Shown here: positions 8,050 through 17,206 of the stretch, in pieces
How the letters are laid out: each line of letters starts with the position of its first letter
Position numbering within the stretch: position 1 is the first letter of the stretch
From: Streptomyces griseoaurantiacus
Lineage (GTDB): Bacteria > Actinomycetota > Actinomycetes > Streptomycetales > Streptomycetaceae
Assembly (NCBI GenBank): GCA_014656015.1
Contig: BNBP01000002.1
Location: 236,701 to 300,700, forward strand
Direction: 5' to 3'
Length of the DNA stretch: 64,000 nt
Made by a program: the position numbers and the translations under genes
Notes under the pieces: generated by a model
Told to the model about the DNA's origin: nothing
The model's input: only the letters and a program-made list of their open reading frames with translations
Database searches by the model: none

Positions 8050-9279
8050 ATGCGACTCATACGCCCGCTCTCCGCCGCCCGCCGAGAAAGGAGCGGACGC
8101 CGCAGGGTCTCCCCTGTCACGGCGGCCGTCGCGGTGACCGCCGCGCTGGCCCTGACGGCCACCGCCTGCGGCTCCGAGGACGACACCAAGGCCGACGCGG
8201 AGGTCTCCGCGAGCCCCTCCGCCGGTGGCGACGGCAAGATCCACATCCCGGACGACGTCAAGCAGAAGCTCAAGGAGCACGGCTTCGACCTGGACAAGTG
8301 GAAGGGGGGCGCCTGGAAGAACTGGGACAAGGAAGACTGGCTGCGCGAGGCCAACGAGTACATCAACCCCGTGATCGAGGGTCTGTGGGACCCGGACCGG
8401 ATGCGCAAGGCCGACGACCCGGACAAGGGCGTCGACACCGCCGACCTCGCCGCCGACCAGGGCGTCACCGATCCGACGCCCGCGCCGGTGCGGGCCACGC
8501 CGGTCGCGGCGCCGTACCACGACAACGCGGCCACGGCCGGCAAGGTCTTCTTCGACGCCCCCCAGGGCACGATGGTCTGCTCGGCGACGGTCGTGAAGGA
8601 CCCCGCGCACCCGGGCAAGTCCAACCTGGTGTGGACCGCCGGCCATTGCGTGCACGCGGGCAAGAAGGGCGGCTGGTACCGCAACATCGCCTTCGTGCCC
8701 TCGTACAACAACGCGGGCAAGACGGCCGACCAGTTGGTGGGCGCCGGCGAGGAGGAGGTCGCCCCGTACCGGATCTGGTGGGGCGACTGGGCGCAGACCT
8801 CGCAGCAGTGGATCGAACAGGGCGGCGAGACGGGGGGCCAGGGCGCCTCGTACGACTACGCCGTGATCCATGTGACGCCGGAGAAGGGCAGTGACGGCAG
8901 GTCGCTGGAGGAGACGGTCGGTTCGGCGCTGCCGGTGAACTTCTCCGCGCCCGCCGTGCCGGACGTGGACAGCCTCACCGCCACCGGCTACCCGGCGGCG
9001 CCGCCCTTCGACGGGCAGAAGCTGTACCAGTGCCAGGACAAGCCGGGCCGGCTCTCGGTCGAACGGGACGACCCGACGATGTACCGCATCGGCTGCACCA
9101 TGACCGGCGGTTCCTCCGGCGGCGGCTGGGTGGAGACGGGCACGGACGGCAAGCCCGCGCTGGTCTCCAACACCTCGATCGGCCCGGTGAGCGCGGGCTG
9201 GCTGGCCGGCCCGCGGCTGGGTGACGTGGCCAAGGGCGTGTACGACGCGGTGAGCAGGAAGTTCGCCGCCGCGCAGTAG
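8050..9279 (+). CDS. Exported trypsin-like serine peptidase (probable lipoprotein)
   Basis: Extracytoplasmic S1/V8-like endopeptidase, 409 residues. The N-terminus is basic (RRERSGRRR), then hydrophobic (VTAAVAVTAALALTATAC), with Cys40 as likely lipidation site. A charged, Trp-rich propeptide-like segment (about 60-150) precedes the protease domain. Catalytic triad: His199 (TAGHC), Asp269 (YDYAV) and Ser356 (GGSSGGG). Cys177/Cys200 and Cys328/Cys349 could form disulfides. The ATG at 8050 has AGGGGGA about ten bases upstream. It is transcribed alone, divergent from the siderophore operon and ended by the strong hairpin at 9309. The substrate is unknown. Confidence 0.88.
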   Translation: MRLIRPLSAARRERSGRRRVSPVTAAVAVTAALALTATACGSEDDTKADAEVSASPSAGGDGKIHIPDDVKQKLKEHGFDLDKWKGGAWKNWDKEDWLREANEYINPVIEGLWDPDRMRKADDPDKGVDTADLAADQGVTDPTPAPVRATPVAAPYHDNAATAGKVFFDAPQGTMVCSATVVKDPAHPGKSNLVWTAGHCVHAGKKGGWYRNIAFVPSYNNAGKTADQLVGAGEEEVAPYRIWWGDWAQTSQQWIEQGGETGGQGASYDYAVIHVTPEKGSDGRSLEETVGSALPVNFSAPAVPDVDSLTATGYPAAPPFDGQKLYQCQDKPGRLSVERDDPTMYRIGCTMTGGSSGGGWVETGTDGKPALVSNTSIGPVSAGWLAGPRLGDVAKGVYDAVSRKFAAAQ

Positions 9280-9308
9280 CCCTCGGCCGCCCGGCCGGCC
9301 CGGGAAGA

Positions 9309-9358
9309 ACGACAAGGGCCCGGCCCCCGCGAGTACGCGGGGGCCGGGCCCTTGTCGT
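9309..9358. terminator. Strong bidirectional terminator between peptidase and hflX
   Basis: Perfect 23-bp stem (9309-9331 with 9336-9358) and a tetraloop AGTA, lying between two convergent genes and 21 bp from the hflX stop. Confidence 0.9.
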
Positions 9359-9379
9359 GTGCCTGGGTGACCGCCCGGA

Positions 9380-10873
9380 TCAGGCGAGCGGCGCCGGGGT
9401 GTACGGCCCGAGGTCCGCCGCCAGTTCCTCGTGCACCCGCACCTTGAGCAGCGTGCCCTCCGGGGTGTGCTCCTCGGAGAGGACCTCGCCCTCGGCGTGG
9501 GCGCGGGCGACCAGCTTGCCCTGCGTGTACGGCACCAGCGCCTCCACCTCGATCGCGGGGCGGGGCAGCTCCGCGTCGATCACGGCGAGCAGTTCGTCGA
9601 TGCCGCGGCCCGTGCGGGCGGAGACGGCGATCGCGCGCTTCTCGTTCCGCAGCAGCCGCTGGAGGACCAGCGGGTCGGCCGCGTCCGCCTTGTTGACGAC
9701 GACGATCTCGGGTACGTCGGTGGCACCGACGTCCCTGATCACCTCGCGCACGGCGGCCAGCTGCTCCTCCGGGACGGGGTGCGAGCCGTCCACCACGTGC
9801 AGGATGAGGTCGGAGTCGCCGACCTCCTCCATGGTGGAGCGGAACGCCTCGACCAGGTGGTGCGGCAGGTGCCGGACGAAGCCGACGGTGTCCGCCAGGG
9901 TGTACAGCCGCCCGCCCGGGGTCTCGGCCCGGCGCACGGTCGGGTCCAGGGTCGCGAACAGCGCGTTCTCGACCAGGACGCCCGCGCCGGTGAGGCGGTT
10001 GAGCAGCGAGGACTTGCCGGCGTTGGTGTAGCCGGCGATGGCGACGGAGGGCACCTTGTTGCGGCGCCGCTCCTGGCGCTTGATCTCGCGGCCGGTCTTC
10101 ATCTCCGCGATCTCCCGGCGCATTTTCGCCATCTTCTCGCGGATCCGGCGCCGGTCCGTCTCGATCTTGGTCTCACCGGGACCGCGGGTGGCGAGGCCGC
10201 CGCCCTTGCCGCCGCCCATCTGGCGGGACAGGGACTGACCCCAGCCGCGGAGCCTCGGCAGCATGTACTGCATCTGCGCGAGCGCGACCTGCGCCTTGCC
10301 CTCACGGGACTTGGCGTGCTGGGCGAAGATGTCGAGGATCAGGGCCGTACGGTCGATGACCTTGACCTTGACGACGTCCTCGAGGTGGATGAGCTGGCCG
10401 GGGCTCAGCTCACCGTCGCAGATGACGGTGTCGGCGCCGCTCTCCAGGACGATGTCCCGCAGCTCCTCGGCCTTGCCGGAGCCGATGTACGTCGCCGCGT
10501 CGGGCTTGTCGCGGCGCTGGGTCACGCCGTCGAGCACGAGGGCACCGGCGGTCTCCGCGAGGGCGGCGAGCTCCGCGAGGGAGTTGTCCGCGTCCTTGAT
10601 GGTGCCGGTGGTCCAGACGCCGACGAGGACGACCCGCTCCAGGCGGAGCTGGCGGTACTCGACCTCGGTGACGTCCTCGAGCTCGGTGGAGAGGCCGGCG
10701 ACGCGGCGGAGGGCCGCGCGCTCGGAACGGTCGAGCTGGTCGCCGTCCCGCTCTCCGTCGATCTCGTGGCTCCAGGTGACGTCCTCTTCCATCAGGGCAT
10801 CGGCCCGGAGACCCTCGGGGTGAGTGCGCGCGAGGCGCTTGGTGGCCTGAGAAGAGGAAGAGGAGGAGGTCAT
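9380..10873 (-). CDS. hflX: GTPase HflX
   Basis: Ribosome-associated GTPase of the TRAFAC/Obg superfamily that can split stalled or stress-inactivated 70S ribosomes, 497 residues. The HflX N-terminal domain (LERVVLVGVW through the Gly-rich QMGGGKGGGLATRGPGETKIE) precedes the G domain with G1 GYTNAGKSS, G3 DTVGFVRHLP and G4 NKAD. The ATG start at 10873 has AAGGA six bases upstream. A longer reading to 10930 has no support. It stands alone downstream of the M1 peptidase terminator. Confidence 0.95.
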   Translation of the reverse strand: MTSSSSSSQATKRLARTHPEGLRADALMEEDVTWSHEIDGERDGDQLDRSERAALRRVAGLSTELEDVTEVEYRQLRLERVVLVGVWTTGTIKDADNSLAELAALAETAGALVLDGVTQRRDKPDAATYIGSGKAEELRDIVLESGADTVICDGELSPGQLIHLEDVVKVKVIDRTALILDIFAQHAKSREGKAQVALAQMQYMLPRLRGWGQSLSRQMGGGKGGGLATRGPGETKIETDRRRIREKMAKMRREIAEMKTGREIKRQERRRNKVPSVAIAGYTNAGKSSLLNRLTGAGVLVENALFATLDPTVRRAETPGGRLYTLADTVGFVRHLPHHLVEAFRSTMEEVGDSDLILHVVDGSHPVPEEQLAAVREVIRDVGATDVPEIVVVNKADAADPLVLQRLLRNEKRAIAVSARTGRGIDELLAVIDAELPRPAIEVEALVPYTQGKLVARAHAEGEVLSEEHTPEGTLLKVRVHEELAADLGPYTPAPLA

Positions 10874-11057
10874 GCGGTCCTTACGTCGTGGGAATGAGGT
10901 GGCGGCGGCATCCGCCGTCGCTTGTGTCAACGTCCGGGCGTGCCGTGGGATTCCCCGGCGCGGCCGTGCCGTCGACCCCTCGATGGTCCCACGGGCCCCC
11001 GGCCTCCGTCACCGTGTTATCACCTGGGCGTGGCCGCCGTCCCGGGCGGGCCCCGCG

Positions 11058-11091
11058 CGCGTCCCCGGACCGGGCGGTGCCCGGGGACGCG
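11058..11091 (-). terminator. Terminator after the M1 peptidase
   Basis: Perfect 11-bp stem (11058-11068 with 11081-11091), 12-nt loop, 16 nt beyond the peptidase stop. The rest of 10874-11107 is hflX leader with no further gene. Confidence 0.75.
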
Positions 11092-11107
11092 GTCCGCACG
11101 GCCCGGG

Positions 11108-12646
11108 TCAGCCGGCGTCGGTGGCGGGCCGCCAGTCCGGGTGGCCCGGCATCGGCGGTGTCTTGGCTCCGTACAGCCACGGCCGCAGGAAGCCGCTGAG
11201 GTCCCGGCCCGCGACCTCGGACGCCAGCCGCACGAAGTCGGCGGTCGTCGCCGTGCCGTCCCGGTGCGTGCCCACCCACTGCCGCTCGACGCGCTGGAAG
11301 GCGTCCGCACCGATCTCCTGGCGCAGCGCGTAGAGCACGAGCGCGGCCCCGTCGTAGACGTTGGCGCGGAAGATGCCGATCTTCTGGCCGGCCTTGGGCG
11401 GCTTCGGCGCGGCGGGCGGGCCGCCGGAGGCCCTCCAGCCGTCGGAGGCCCCGTAGGCGGCCTTCATCCGGGCCTGAAGCGGTCGGTCCGCCTTCTCCTC
11501 GGCGTACAGCGCCTCGTACCAGGTGGCATGCCCCTCGTTGAGCCACAGGTCGGACCAGGAGCGCGGGCTGACGCTGTCCCCGAACCACTGGTGGGACAGC
11601 TCGTGCACCATGATCGACTCGACGTACCAGGCCGGGTAGCCGGGCTGGGTGAACACCTCCTTCTCGAACAGCGAGAGGGTCTGTGTCTCCAGTTCGAATC
11701 CGGTCTGCGCCTGCGCCATGAGCAGCCCGTACGTCTCGAACGGGTAGGGGCCGACCTTGCTCTCCATCCAGGAGATCTGGCCGGGGGTCCGGGCGAGCCA
11801 CGGCTCCAGCGCCTTCTCGTCCGCGGCGGGGACGACGTCGCGGACCGGCAGCCCGTGCGGGCCCTGGCGGTGCAGCACCTTGGAACGGCCGATGGAGACC
11901 TGGGCCAGCTCGGTGGCCATGGGGTGCGCGGTGCGGTACGACCAGGTGGTGGTGCGGGCGGTGCGCTCGACCCCGGCGGGCAGGCCGTTGGCGACGGCCG
12001 TGTAGCCCTCGGGCGCGGTCACGTGGAAGGTGAAGTCGGCCTTGTCCGCGGGGTGGTCGTTGCACGGGAAGACCAGGTGGGCGGCGTCGGCCTGGTTGGC
12101 CATGGCGAGGCCGTCCGTGGTCCGCACCCAGCCGCCGTCCCGGTTCTCGGCGGGTTTGCGGGGGTCGCTGGTGTGCCGGACGGTGACGAGGAGCGGCGTT
12201 CCGCGTACGAGGGGGGTCTCCGGGGTGACGACCAGGTCCTCCCCCGCGGTGGTGAACGAGGCGGGCTCGCCGTTGACGGCGACGGACCGCACCGTGCCGT
12301 GCGAGAAGTCGAGGTTGAACCGCTCGAGGTTCTCCGTGACGCGGGCGTCGATCCTGGTGACGGCGGTGAGCGGCTTGGTGTTGTCGCCGCCGTAGGTGAA
12401 GGACAGGTCGTACGCGCGGACGTCGTACCCGGGGTTGCCGAGGTGCGGGTAGAGCCGGTCGCCGAGGCCGAGGGGCTCGGCGGGGGAGGGCGCCGAGGCC
12501 GCGAGGAGGCCGACGGAGACGGCCGAGGCGCACAGCGCGGCACGCAGCCGGCCGGCGCGACGGGAACGGCGTGACCTGCGGGTGCCGGAGGACGGCGGGG
12601 ACGAGGGCGGGGCGGACGGGTGCTGCGGATCCACGGTGTGCGGCAT
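11108..12646 (-). CDS. Exported M1-family zinc metallopeptidase
   Basis: Aminopeptidase N-like gluzincin, 512 residues. A twin-arginine-like basic N-terminus (RRSRRSRRAGRLRAA) and hydrophobic stretch to about residue 56 suggest export. The active site HELSH is at 348-352 with the third zinc ligand Glu371 (NEGHATWYE). The upstream NQADAAHLVFPCNDHP region replaces the classical GAMEN-bearing stretch. It lacks the long C-terminal helical domain of E. coli PepN, as is usual for short actinobacterial secreted forms. The ATG at 12646 has no clear SD, and a possible -10 (TAGCCG) about six bases upstream would make the message leaderless. Confidence 0.88.
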   Translation of the reverse strand: MPHTVDPQHPSAPPSSPPSSGTRRSRRSRRAGRLRAALCASAVSVGLLAASAPSPAEPLGLGDRLYPHLGNPGYDVRAYDLSFTYGGDNTKPLTAVTRIDARVTENLERFNLDFSHGTVRSVAVNGEPASFTTAGEDLVVTPETPLVRGTPLLVTVRHTSDPRKPAENRDGGWVRTTDGLAMANQADAAHLVFPCNDHPADKADFTFHVTAPEGYTAVANGLPAGVERTARTTTWSYRTAHPMATELAQVSIGRSKVLHRQGPHGLPVRDVVPAADEKALEPWLARTPGQISWMESKVGPYPFETYGLLMAQAQTGFELETQTLSLFEKEVFTQPGYPAWYVESIMVHELSHQWFGDSVSPRSWSDLWLNEGHATWYEALYAEEKADRPLQARMKAAYGASDGWRASGGPPAAPKPPKAGQKIGIFRANVYDGAALVLYALRQEIGADAFQRVERQWVGTHRDGTATTADFVRLASEVAGRDLSGFLRPWLYGAKTPPMPGHPDWRPATDAG

Positions 12647-12793
12647 GGATCACGGCTATCAGCGCCCGCACGCCGGAGGGCGCAGACGCGCGCCGGGCCC
12701 ACCCGAAAGAGGGGCGCGCGGGAGCCCCGGGAACGTAGGCGGCGGCGCCCCGGGTGCGGAGTGCGCCCGCGCGCACGCGCACCCGCCGGGCGC

Positions 12794-12819
12794 CGGGGCG
12801 GCGGGCATGCTCCGCCCCG
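12794..12819 (-). terminator. Possible terminator hairpin beyond the RSH gene
   Basis: 8-bp perfect stem cggggcgg/ccgccccg with a 10-nt loop, 83 nt past the RSH stop. The rest of 12647-12901 shows no gene. Confidence 0.3.
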
Positions 12820-12901
12820 ACCGCGCGGCCCGGTACGGCTACGGCCGGAGGTGCCGGGGATGCCGGGAGGGACCGGCCGCGCCCGGCGGCTCACGCCCCG
12901 G

Positions 12902-15166
12902 TCAGCGTTGTTCGAGGCTTCGGGCCGTGGACTCGGTGTGCTGGGCGCGGTCGACGTCGTAGACGCCGGGGACCTCCCGCATGGCCCGCATCAGCGCGGG
13001 GAGCTGCGTGGCGTCGGGGAGCTGGAGCGTGTAGGTGTGCCGCACCCGCTGCTGGCTGGGCGGTGCGACGGTGGCCGAGACGATGCCGACGCCCTCACGG
13101 GCGATCGCCTCGGTGAGGTCGGCGAGCAGATGGGGCCGGCCGAAGGACTCGGCGACCAGCGTGACGCGGAAGTCGGTGGTGTCCCCCCAGCGCACGCCGA
13201 CCTCCGCGCGCCCGGTGCTCTTCATGCGCGCCGCTCCGGCGCACTGGACGCGGTGGACGGTCACCGCTCCCCCGCGGACGGTGAAGCCCGTGATCTCGTC
13301 GGGCGGTACGGGCGTACAGCATCCGGCGAGCCGTACGGGTGCCTCGGGGCGGTCGGCGACGACACCGGGGGCGGTCCGGGCGGGGCGGGCCTCCGTGTCC
13401 GGCGTGGCCACGGGCGCCCGGCGCGCGGCCTGGGGGCCCTCGGCCGGGGCGGCGGGCGGCGCCTCGGCGGGGGACGCCGCGGGCGGCGTCGGCGGATGGG
13501 CGGTGAGCCAGCGCTGGATGGCGATGCGCGCGGCGGGGGTGTGCGCGTGTTCCAGCCACTCCCGGGAGGGCTCGGAGGCCGCGTCCTGGCCCATGAGGAG
13601 TTCGACCGCGTCCCCGTCCTTCAGCACCGTGCTGAGCGTGGCCAGCCGGCCGTTGACGCGGGCGCCCATGCAGGCGTGCGCGTCCTCGCCGTACTGGGCG
13701 TAGGCGGCGTCGACGCAGGTGGCGCCCTCGGGCAGGCCGAGCGTGCCGCCGTCGGGGCGGAAGACGGTGATCTCGCGGTCCTGGGCGAGGTCCTCGCGCA
13801 GCGCCGACCAGAAGATGTCGGTGTCGGGGACGGCCTCCTGCCATTCCAGGAGGCGGGAGAGCCAGCCGGGGCGGGTGGGGTCGGCGCGCTCGCCGTCGGC
13901 CGGGTCCTCGGCGCCGGGGGCGTAGGGATTGCCCAGGGCGACCACGCCCGCCTCGGCGACCTTGTGCATCTGGTGGGTGCGCACGAGCACCTCGGCGACC
14001 TCGCCGTCCGGGCGGGCGACGGCGGTGTGCAGCGACTGGTACAGGTTGAACTTGGGGACGGCGATGAAGTCCTTGAACTCCGAGACGACCGGCGTCATGC
14101 AGGTGTGCAGTTCGCCGAGCACGGCGTAGCAGTCGGCGTCCTCGGCGACCAGGACGAGGAGCCGGCCGAAGTCGGTGCCGCGCAGGGTGCCGCGTTTGCG
14201 GGAGACGCGGTGCACGGAGACGACGTGGCGGGGCCGGATGAGGACCTCGGCGGTGATGCCGGCCTCGCGCAGGACCGCGCGGACCTCCTCGGCGACCTCG
14301 GTGAGGGGGTCGGTGCCGCGCTCCGCGTTCCGGTCGATCAGCGCACGGGTGTGCGCGTAGTCCTCGGGGCGCAGGATCGCGAAGACCAGGTCCTCCAGCT
14401 CGGTCTTGAGCGCCTGCACACCGAGGCGTTCGGCGAGCGGGATGAGGACGTCGCTGGTGACCCTGGCGATGCGTTCCTGCTTCTCGGGGCGCATGACGCC
14501 GAGGGTGCGCATGTTGTGCAGCCGGTCGGCGAGCTTGATCGACATCACGCGGACGTCGTTGCCGGTGGCGACGAGCATCTTGCGGAAGGTCTCGGGTTCG
14601 GCGGCGGCGCCGTAGTCGACCTTCTCCAGCTTGGTGACGCCGTCGACGAGGAAGCGGACCTCCTCGCCGAACTCCTCGCCGACCTGGGCGAGGGTGACGT
14701 CGGTGTCCTCGACCGTGTCGTGGAGGAGGGAGGCCGTCAGCGTCGTGGTCTCGGCGCCCAGCTCGGCGAGGATCAGGGTGACGGCGAGCGGGTGCGTGAT
14801 GTACGGCTCGCCGCTCTTGCGCATCTGGCCGCGGTGGGAGGACTCGGCGAGGAGATAGGCGCGGCGCAGGGGGTCGAGCCCGGCCTCGGGGTAATGGGCA
14901 CGGTGCGCCTCGACGACGTGTCCGATGGCGTCGGGGAGCCGGTCGCGCGCGGCGGTCCCGCGGAGAGCGGCGCGGCTGAGGCGGCGGAGGTCGAGGTGGC
15001 GGCTCTTGCGGCGGGGGCCGGCGGGGGCCGCTGGTGTGCTCCCGGGCTCGGGGGCCGGGGGCGTGGGAGGCGCCGGGCGCGGGGCGCGCGCCGGGGGTGT
15101 CGCGGACGCTCCGGGCGCGGGCGTCGTCGGGGCGGGCGTGGCAGGGGTCGTGGCCTCCGCACTCAA
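12902..15166 (-). CDS. rshA: RelA/SpoT homologue (RSH), probable (p)ppGpp hydrolase with diverged synthetase
   Basis: Alarmone metabolism enzyme, 754 residues. Domains: Pro/Ala-rich tail (1-55), HD hydrolase (about 95-250) with His111, His125, His149-Asp150 and Glu153-Asp154 all present, synthetase-like region (about 270-410), TGS (about 465-540) and ACT (about 670-750). The synthetase region keeps KDFIAVPKFNLYQSLHT but has Glu where Arg is usual before FKD, and EVLVRT instead of EVQIRT. A TTG start at 15166 is inferred from GGAGG with six-base spacing. No in-frame ATG or GTG is near. It is separate from the classical relA locus and corresponds by position to RshA of S. coelicolor, the basis for the symbol. 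Confidence 0.88.
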   Translation of the reverse strand: MSAEATTPATPAPTTPAPGASATPPARAPRPAPPTPPAPEPGSTPAAPAGPRRKSRHLDLRRLSRAALRGTAARDRLPDAIGHVVEAHRAHYPEAGLDPLRRAYLLAESSHRGQMRKSGEPYITHPLAVTLILAELGAETTTLTASLLHDTVEDTDVTLAQVGEEFGEEVRFLVDGVTKLEKVDYGAAAEPETFRKMLVATGNDVRVMSIKLADRLHNMRTLGVMRPEKQERIARVTSDVLIPLAERLGVQALKTELEDLVFAILRPEDYAHTRALIDRNAERGTDPLTEVAEEVRAVLREAGITAEVLIRPRHVVSVHRVSRKRGTLRGTDFGRLLVLVAEDADCYAVLGELHTCMTPVVSEFKDFIAVPKFNLYQSLHTAVARPDGEVAEVLVRTHQMHKVAEAGVVALGNPYAPGAEDPADGERADPTRPGWLSRLLEWQEAVPDTDIFWSALREDLAQDREITVFRPDGGTLGLPEGATCVDAAYAQYGEDAHACMGARVNGRLATLSTVLKDGDAVELLMGQDAASEPSREWLEHAHTPAARIAIQRWLTAHPPTPPAASPAEAPPAAPAEGPQAARRAPVATPDTEARPARTAPGVVADRPEAPVRLAGCCTPVPPDEITGFTVRGGAVTVHRVQCAGAARMKSTGRAEVGVRWGDTTDFRVTLVAESFGRPHLLADLTEAIAREGVGIVSATVAPPSQQRVRHTYTLQLPDATQLPALMRAMREVPGVYDVDRAQHTESTARSLEQR

Positions 15167-15531
15167 TGGGCACCTCCGGCTGCTAGACCGGCGGACGGGT
15201 TCCCCTGGGCGGTGCGCGGCTCGGGGACCGGTGTTGTTCCCCGTCCGGGCCGGTGCTTGATGCTACCGAGCCCACCACCGCTGTCCGACCGCCTCCCGCC
15301 GAGCGTGAAACGGATCACCCAATCGAGCGACGTCGTACGAGGTTTACATCTCGCCGGTTGTGCTTGCCCTCACGTCAACGCGTGGGCCGTCCCGACCCTT
15401 CCCGCATCCGGCGCCCGACCTCGTCGGTCCTGGTCAGGGTGCCGTTTGCCCTCGGTGCAGGGCCGGGGAAGGGTGAGGCGGCCACGTCCCGCACGGCGGT
15501 CGGCGGGTGCCCCGGCCGGGCGGGCGTGCCC
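15167..15531. other. 365-bp intergenic region between dapF and the RSH gene
   Basis: No coding pattern or RNA seen. It must hold the RSH promoter. A TTGACG on the minus strand near 15376 is the only -35-like element, and I could not pair it with a convincing -10 at normal spacing. Confidence 0.4.
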
Positions 15532-16401
15532 TCAGAGGCCGGCCGCCCGCAGCCACTCCTCGTCGATCTCGCCCTCCGCCACGATCACGGCGGGCCCCGT
15601 CATCTCGATCTCGCCCCCGGGGTACTCCGTGATCATCAGCCGGCCGCCCGGCACGTCCACCGTGTACGTCGAGGCCTCGCCCGTCACCTCCGGGTCCGCC
15701 CCGTCACGGCGCGCCGCCGCGACGGCCACCGCGCAGGCGCCCGTGCCGCACGACCGCGTCTCCCCCGAGCCCCGCTCGTGCACCCGCATCGCGACGTGCC
15801 GCGGACCCCGGTCGACCACGAACTCCACGTTCACGCCGTCCGGGTAGGTCCCCGCCGGGGCGACGGGCGGCGGCGCGAGCAGCTCCCCGGCGTGGGCGAG
15901 GTCGTCGACGAAGGCCACGGCGTGCGGATTGCCCATGTCGACGTTGCGGGCGGGCCAGGTGCGCCCGTCGACGCTCACGGTGACCTCTCCCTCGGGGAGG
16001 CGTGCCCGCCCCATGCCGACGGTCACGTCCCCGTCCTTGTCGAGGTGGGCCCGCTTCACGCCGCCCCGCGTGGCGATCGCGAGGTCCCCGGCCTCGACGT
16101 GCCCGGCGCGCTGGAGGTAGCGCGCGAAGACGCGGACGCCGTTGCCGCACATCTCCGCGACCGAGCCGTCGGAGTTGCGGTAGTCCATGAACCACTCGGC
16201 CTCGGCCGCCATCTCCCGGGCCTCGGGGTGGGCCGCGGACCGGACGACGTGCAGGAGGCCGTCCCCGCCGATGCCCGCGCGGCGGTCGCACAGCGCTGCG
16301 ACGGCGGCCGCGGGCAGGTCGAGGGCGTTCTCGGGGTCGGGGACGATCACGAAGTCGTTCTGCGTGCCGTGTCCCTTGAGGAAGGCGATCCGCGTGCTCA
16401 T
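15532..16401 (-). CDS. dapF: Diaminopimelate epimerase
   Basis: Converts LL- to meso-diaminopimelate for lysine and peptidoglycan synthesis, 289 residues, cofactor-independent. Two catalytic cysteines are present, in MCGNGVR and SCGTGACAV. KGHGTQNDFVIV opens the first lobe. The ATG start at 16401 is chosen because the family begins MSTRIAFLKGHG. GAGGA directly abuts it, too close to act as an SD, and TACGAT at 16408-16413 lies six bases upstream, so a leaderless message is likely. A perfect 20-bp direct repeat overlaps the expected -35 region. Confidence 0.96.
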   Translation of the reverse strand: MSTRIAFLKGHGTQNDFVIVPDPENALDLPAAAVAALCDRRAGIGGDGLLHVVRSAAHPEAREMAAEAEWFMDYRNSDGSVAEMCGNGVRVFARYLQRAGHVEAGDLAIATRGGVKRAHLDKDGDVTVGMGRARLPEGEVTVSVDGRTWPARNVDMGNPHAVAFVDDLAHAGELLAPPPVAPAGTYPDGVNVEFVVDRGPRHVAMRVHERGSGETRSCGTGACAVAVAAARRDGADPEVTGEASTYTVDVPGGRLMITEYPGGEIEMTGPAVIVAEGEIDEEWLRAAGL

Positions 16402-16407
16402 TCCTCG

Positions 16408-16413
16408 ATCGTA
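16408..16413 (-). promoter_or_regulatory. -10 element of a probable leaderless dapF promoter
   Basis: TACGAT on the minus strand with 6 nt to the dapF ATG, consistent with transcription starting at or just before the A of ATG. The -35 would fall inside the repeat at 16421-16440. Confidence 0.5.
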
Positions 16414-16420
16414 CGGCGTG

Positions 16421-16461
16421 GGCAGGACAGACACCGGCGGCGGCAGGACAGACACCGGCGG
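16421..16461 (-). repeat. Two perfect 20-bp direct repeats, 21-bp period, in the dapF promoter
   Basis: ggcaggacagacaccggcgg at 16421-16440 and again at 16442-16461, separated by one base. Position and phasing suggest paired protein-binding sites, though simple slippage is possible. Confidence 0.85.
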
Positions 16462-16509
16462 CCCCGGGGGGCGACCCCCGCAAGCCGGCTCCCCGCCGCG
16501 TTCTCGCGG

Positions 16510-17100
16510 TCAGCGCAGGCGGGCCACGCGCCACACGGCGAGCACCGCCACCGCGGCGACCACCACCGCGTAGGCCAGGACGACCCGCCACTCGGGCCGT
16601 CGGCCGGATCCGCGCGCCGGCAGTCCGGGCCAGGCGTAGCCCACCCGGCGGGCGGCCATCATGCCCCACCCCGCGGCGCAGGAGCAGATGAGCAGGCCGA
16701 GCATGGCGACCACGGCGCCGCCGTCACCGAACTCGAAGGCCAGCGGGAAGGCGAACATCAGCGAACCGCCCGCGGCCAGGGCGACGATGGGGGCGAGCTG
16801 CCAGATGCGCAGCCTCCGCTGCGGACGCAGTTCGACCTCGACCTCGGGGCCGGGCGACAGTTCCTCCGGGCCGGGGCCGTCGTCGCTCACGCCGACCGGC
16901 TCCGGTTCGTCCTCGGGGCCGTCGGAGCTGAGCGGTCCGACGTCCACGCCGAGCCGGTCCTCGTCCGGCAGGGACGGGGGGTCGCCGAACTCGGGGGCGT
17001 CCTCGTCGAGGTCGCCGTCCGGCTCCGGCCGCGGATGCCCGGTGCTCTCCGCGGTGCCGTGCGCCGCGGCGTGTGCGGTGTCACGAGGGCCGGCCTCCAT
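16510..17100 (-). CDS. Small membrane protein of unknown function
   Basis: Not recognised beyond a conserved-looking Streptomyces membrane protein, 196 residues. The N-terminal 105 residues are acidic and Pro/Gly-rich (DGDLDEDAPEFGDPPS). Three transmembrane segments follow (APIVALAAGGSLMFAFPLA, GGAVVAMLGLLICSCAAGW, VVLAYAVVVAAVAVLAVW) with a short basic end. The ATG at 17100 follows GGGAGGG. A GTG six bases upstream is the alternative. It lies between miaA and dapF on the same strand. No function is inferred. Confidence 0.7.
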   Translation of the reverse strand: MEAGPRDTAHAAAHGTAESTGHPRPEPDGDLDEDAPEFGDPPSLPDEDRLGVDVGPLSSDGPEDEPEPVGVSDDGPGPEELSPGPEVEVELRPQRRLRIWQLAPIVALAAGGSLMFAFPLAFEFGDGGAVVAMLGLLICSCAAGWGMMAARRVGYAWPGLPARGSGRRPEWRVVLAYAVVVAAVAVLAVWRVARLR

Positions 17101-17206
17101 CGCCACGCGCCCTCCCCACTCGGACTCCACTTGCGATCGAAGCTCGATGATGGCACGCCCCCGATGGCCCGGATGACGGCCGGAGCTTCCCGATGCCATC
17201 ACGTGA

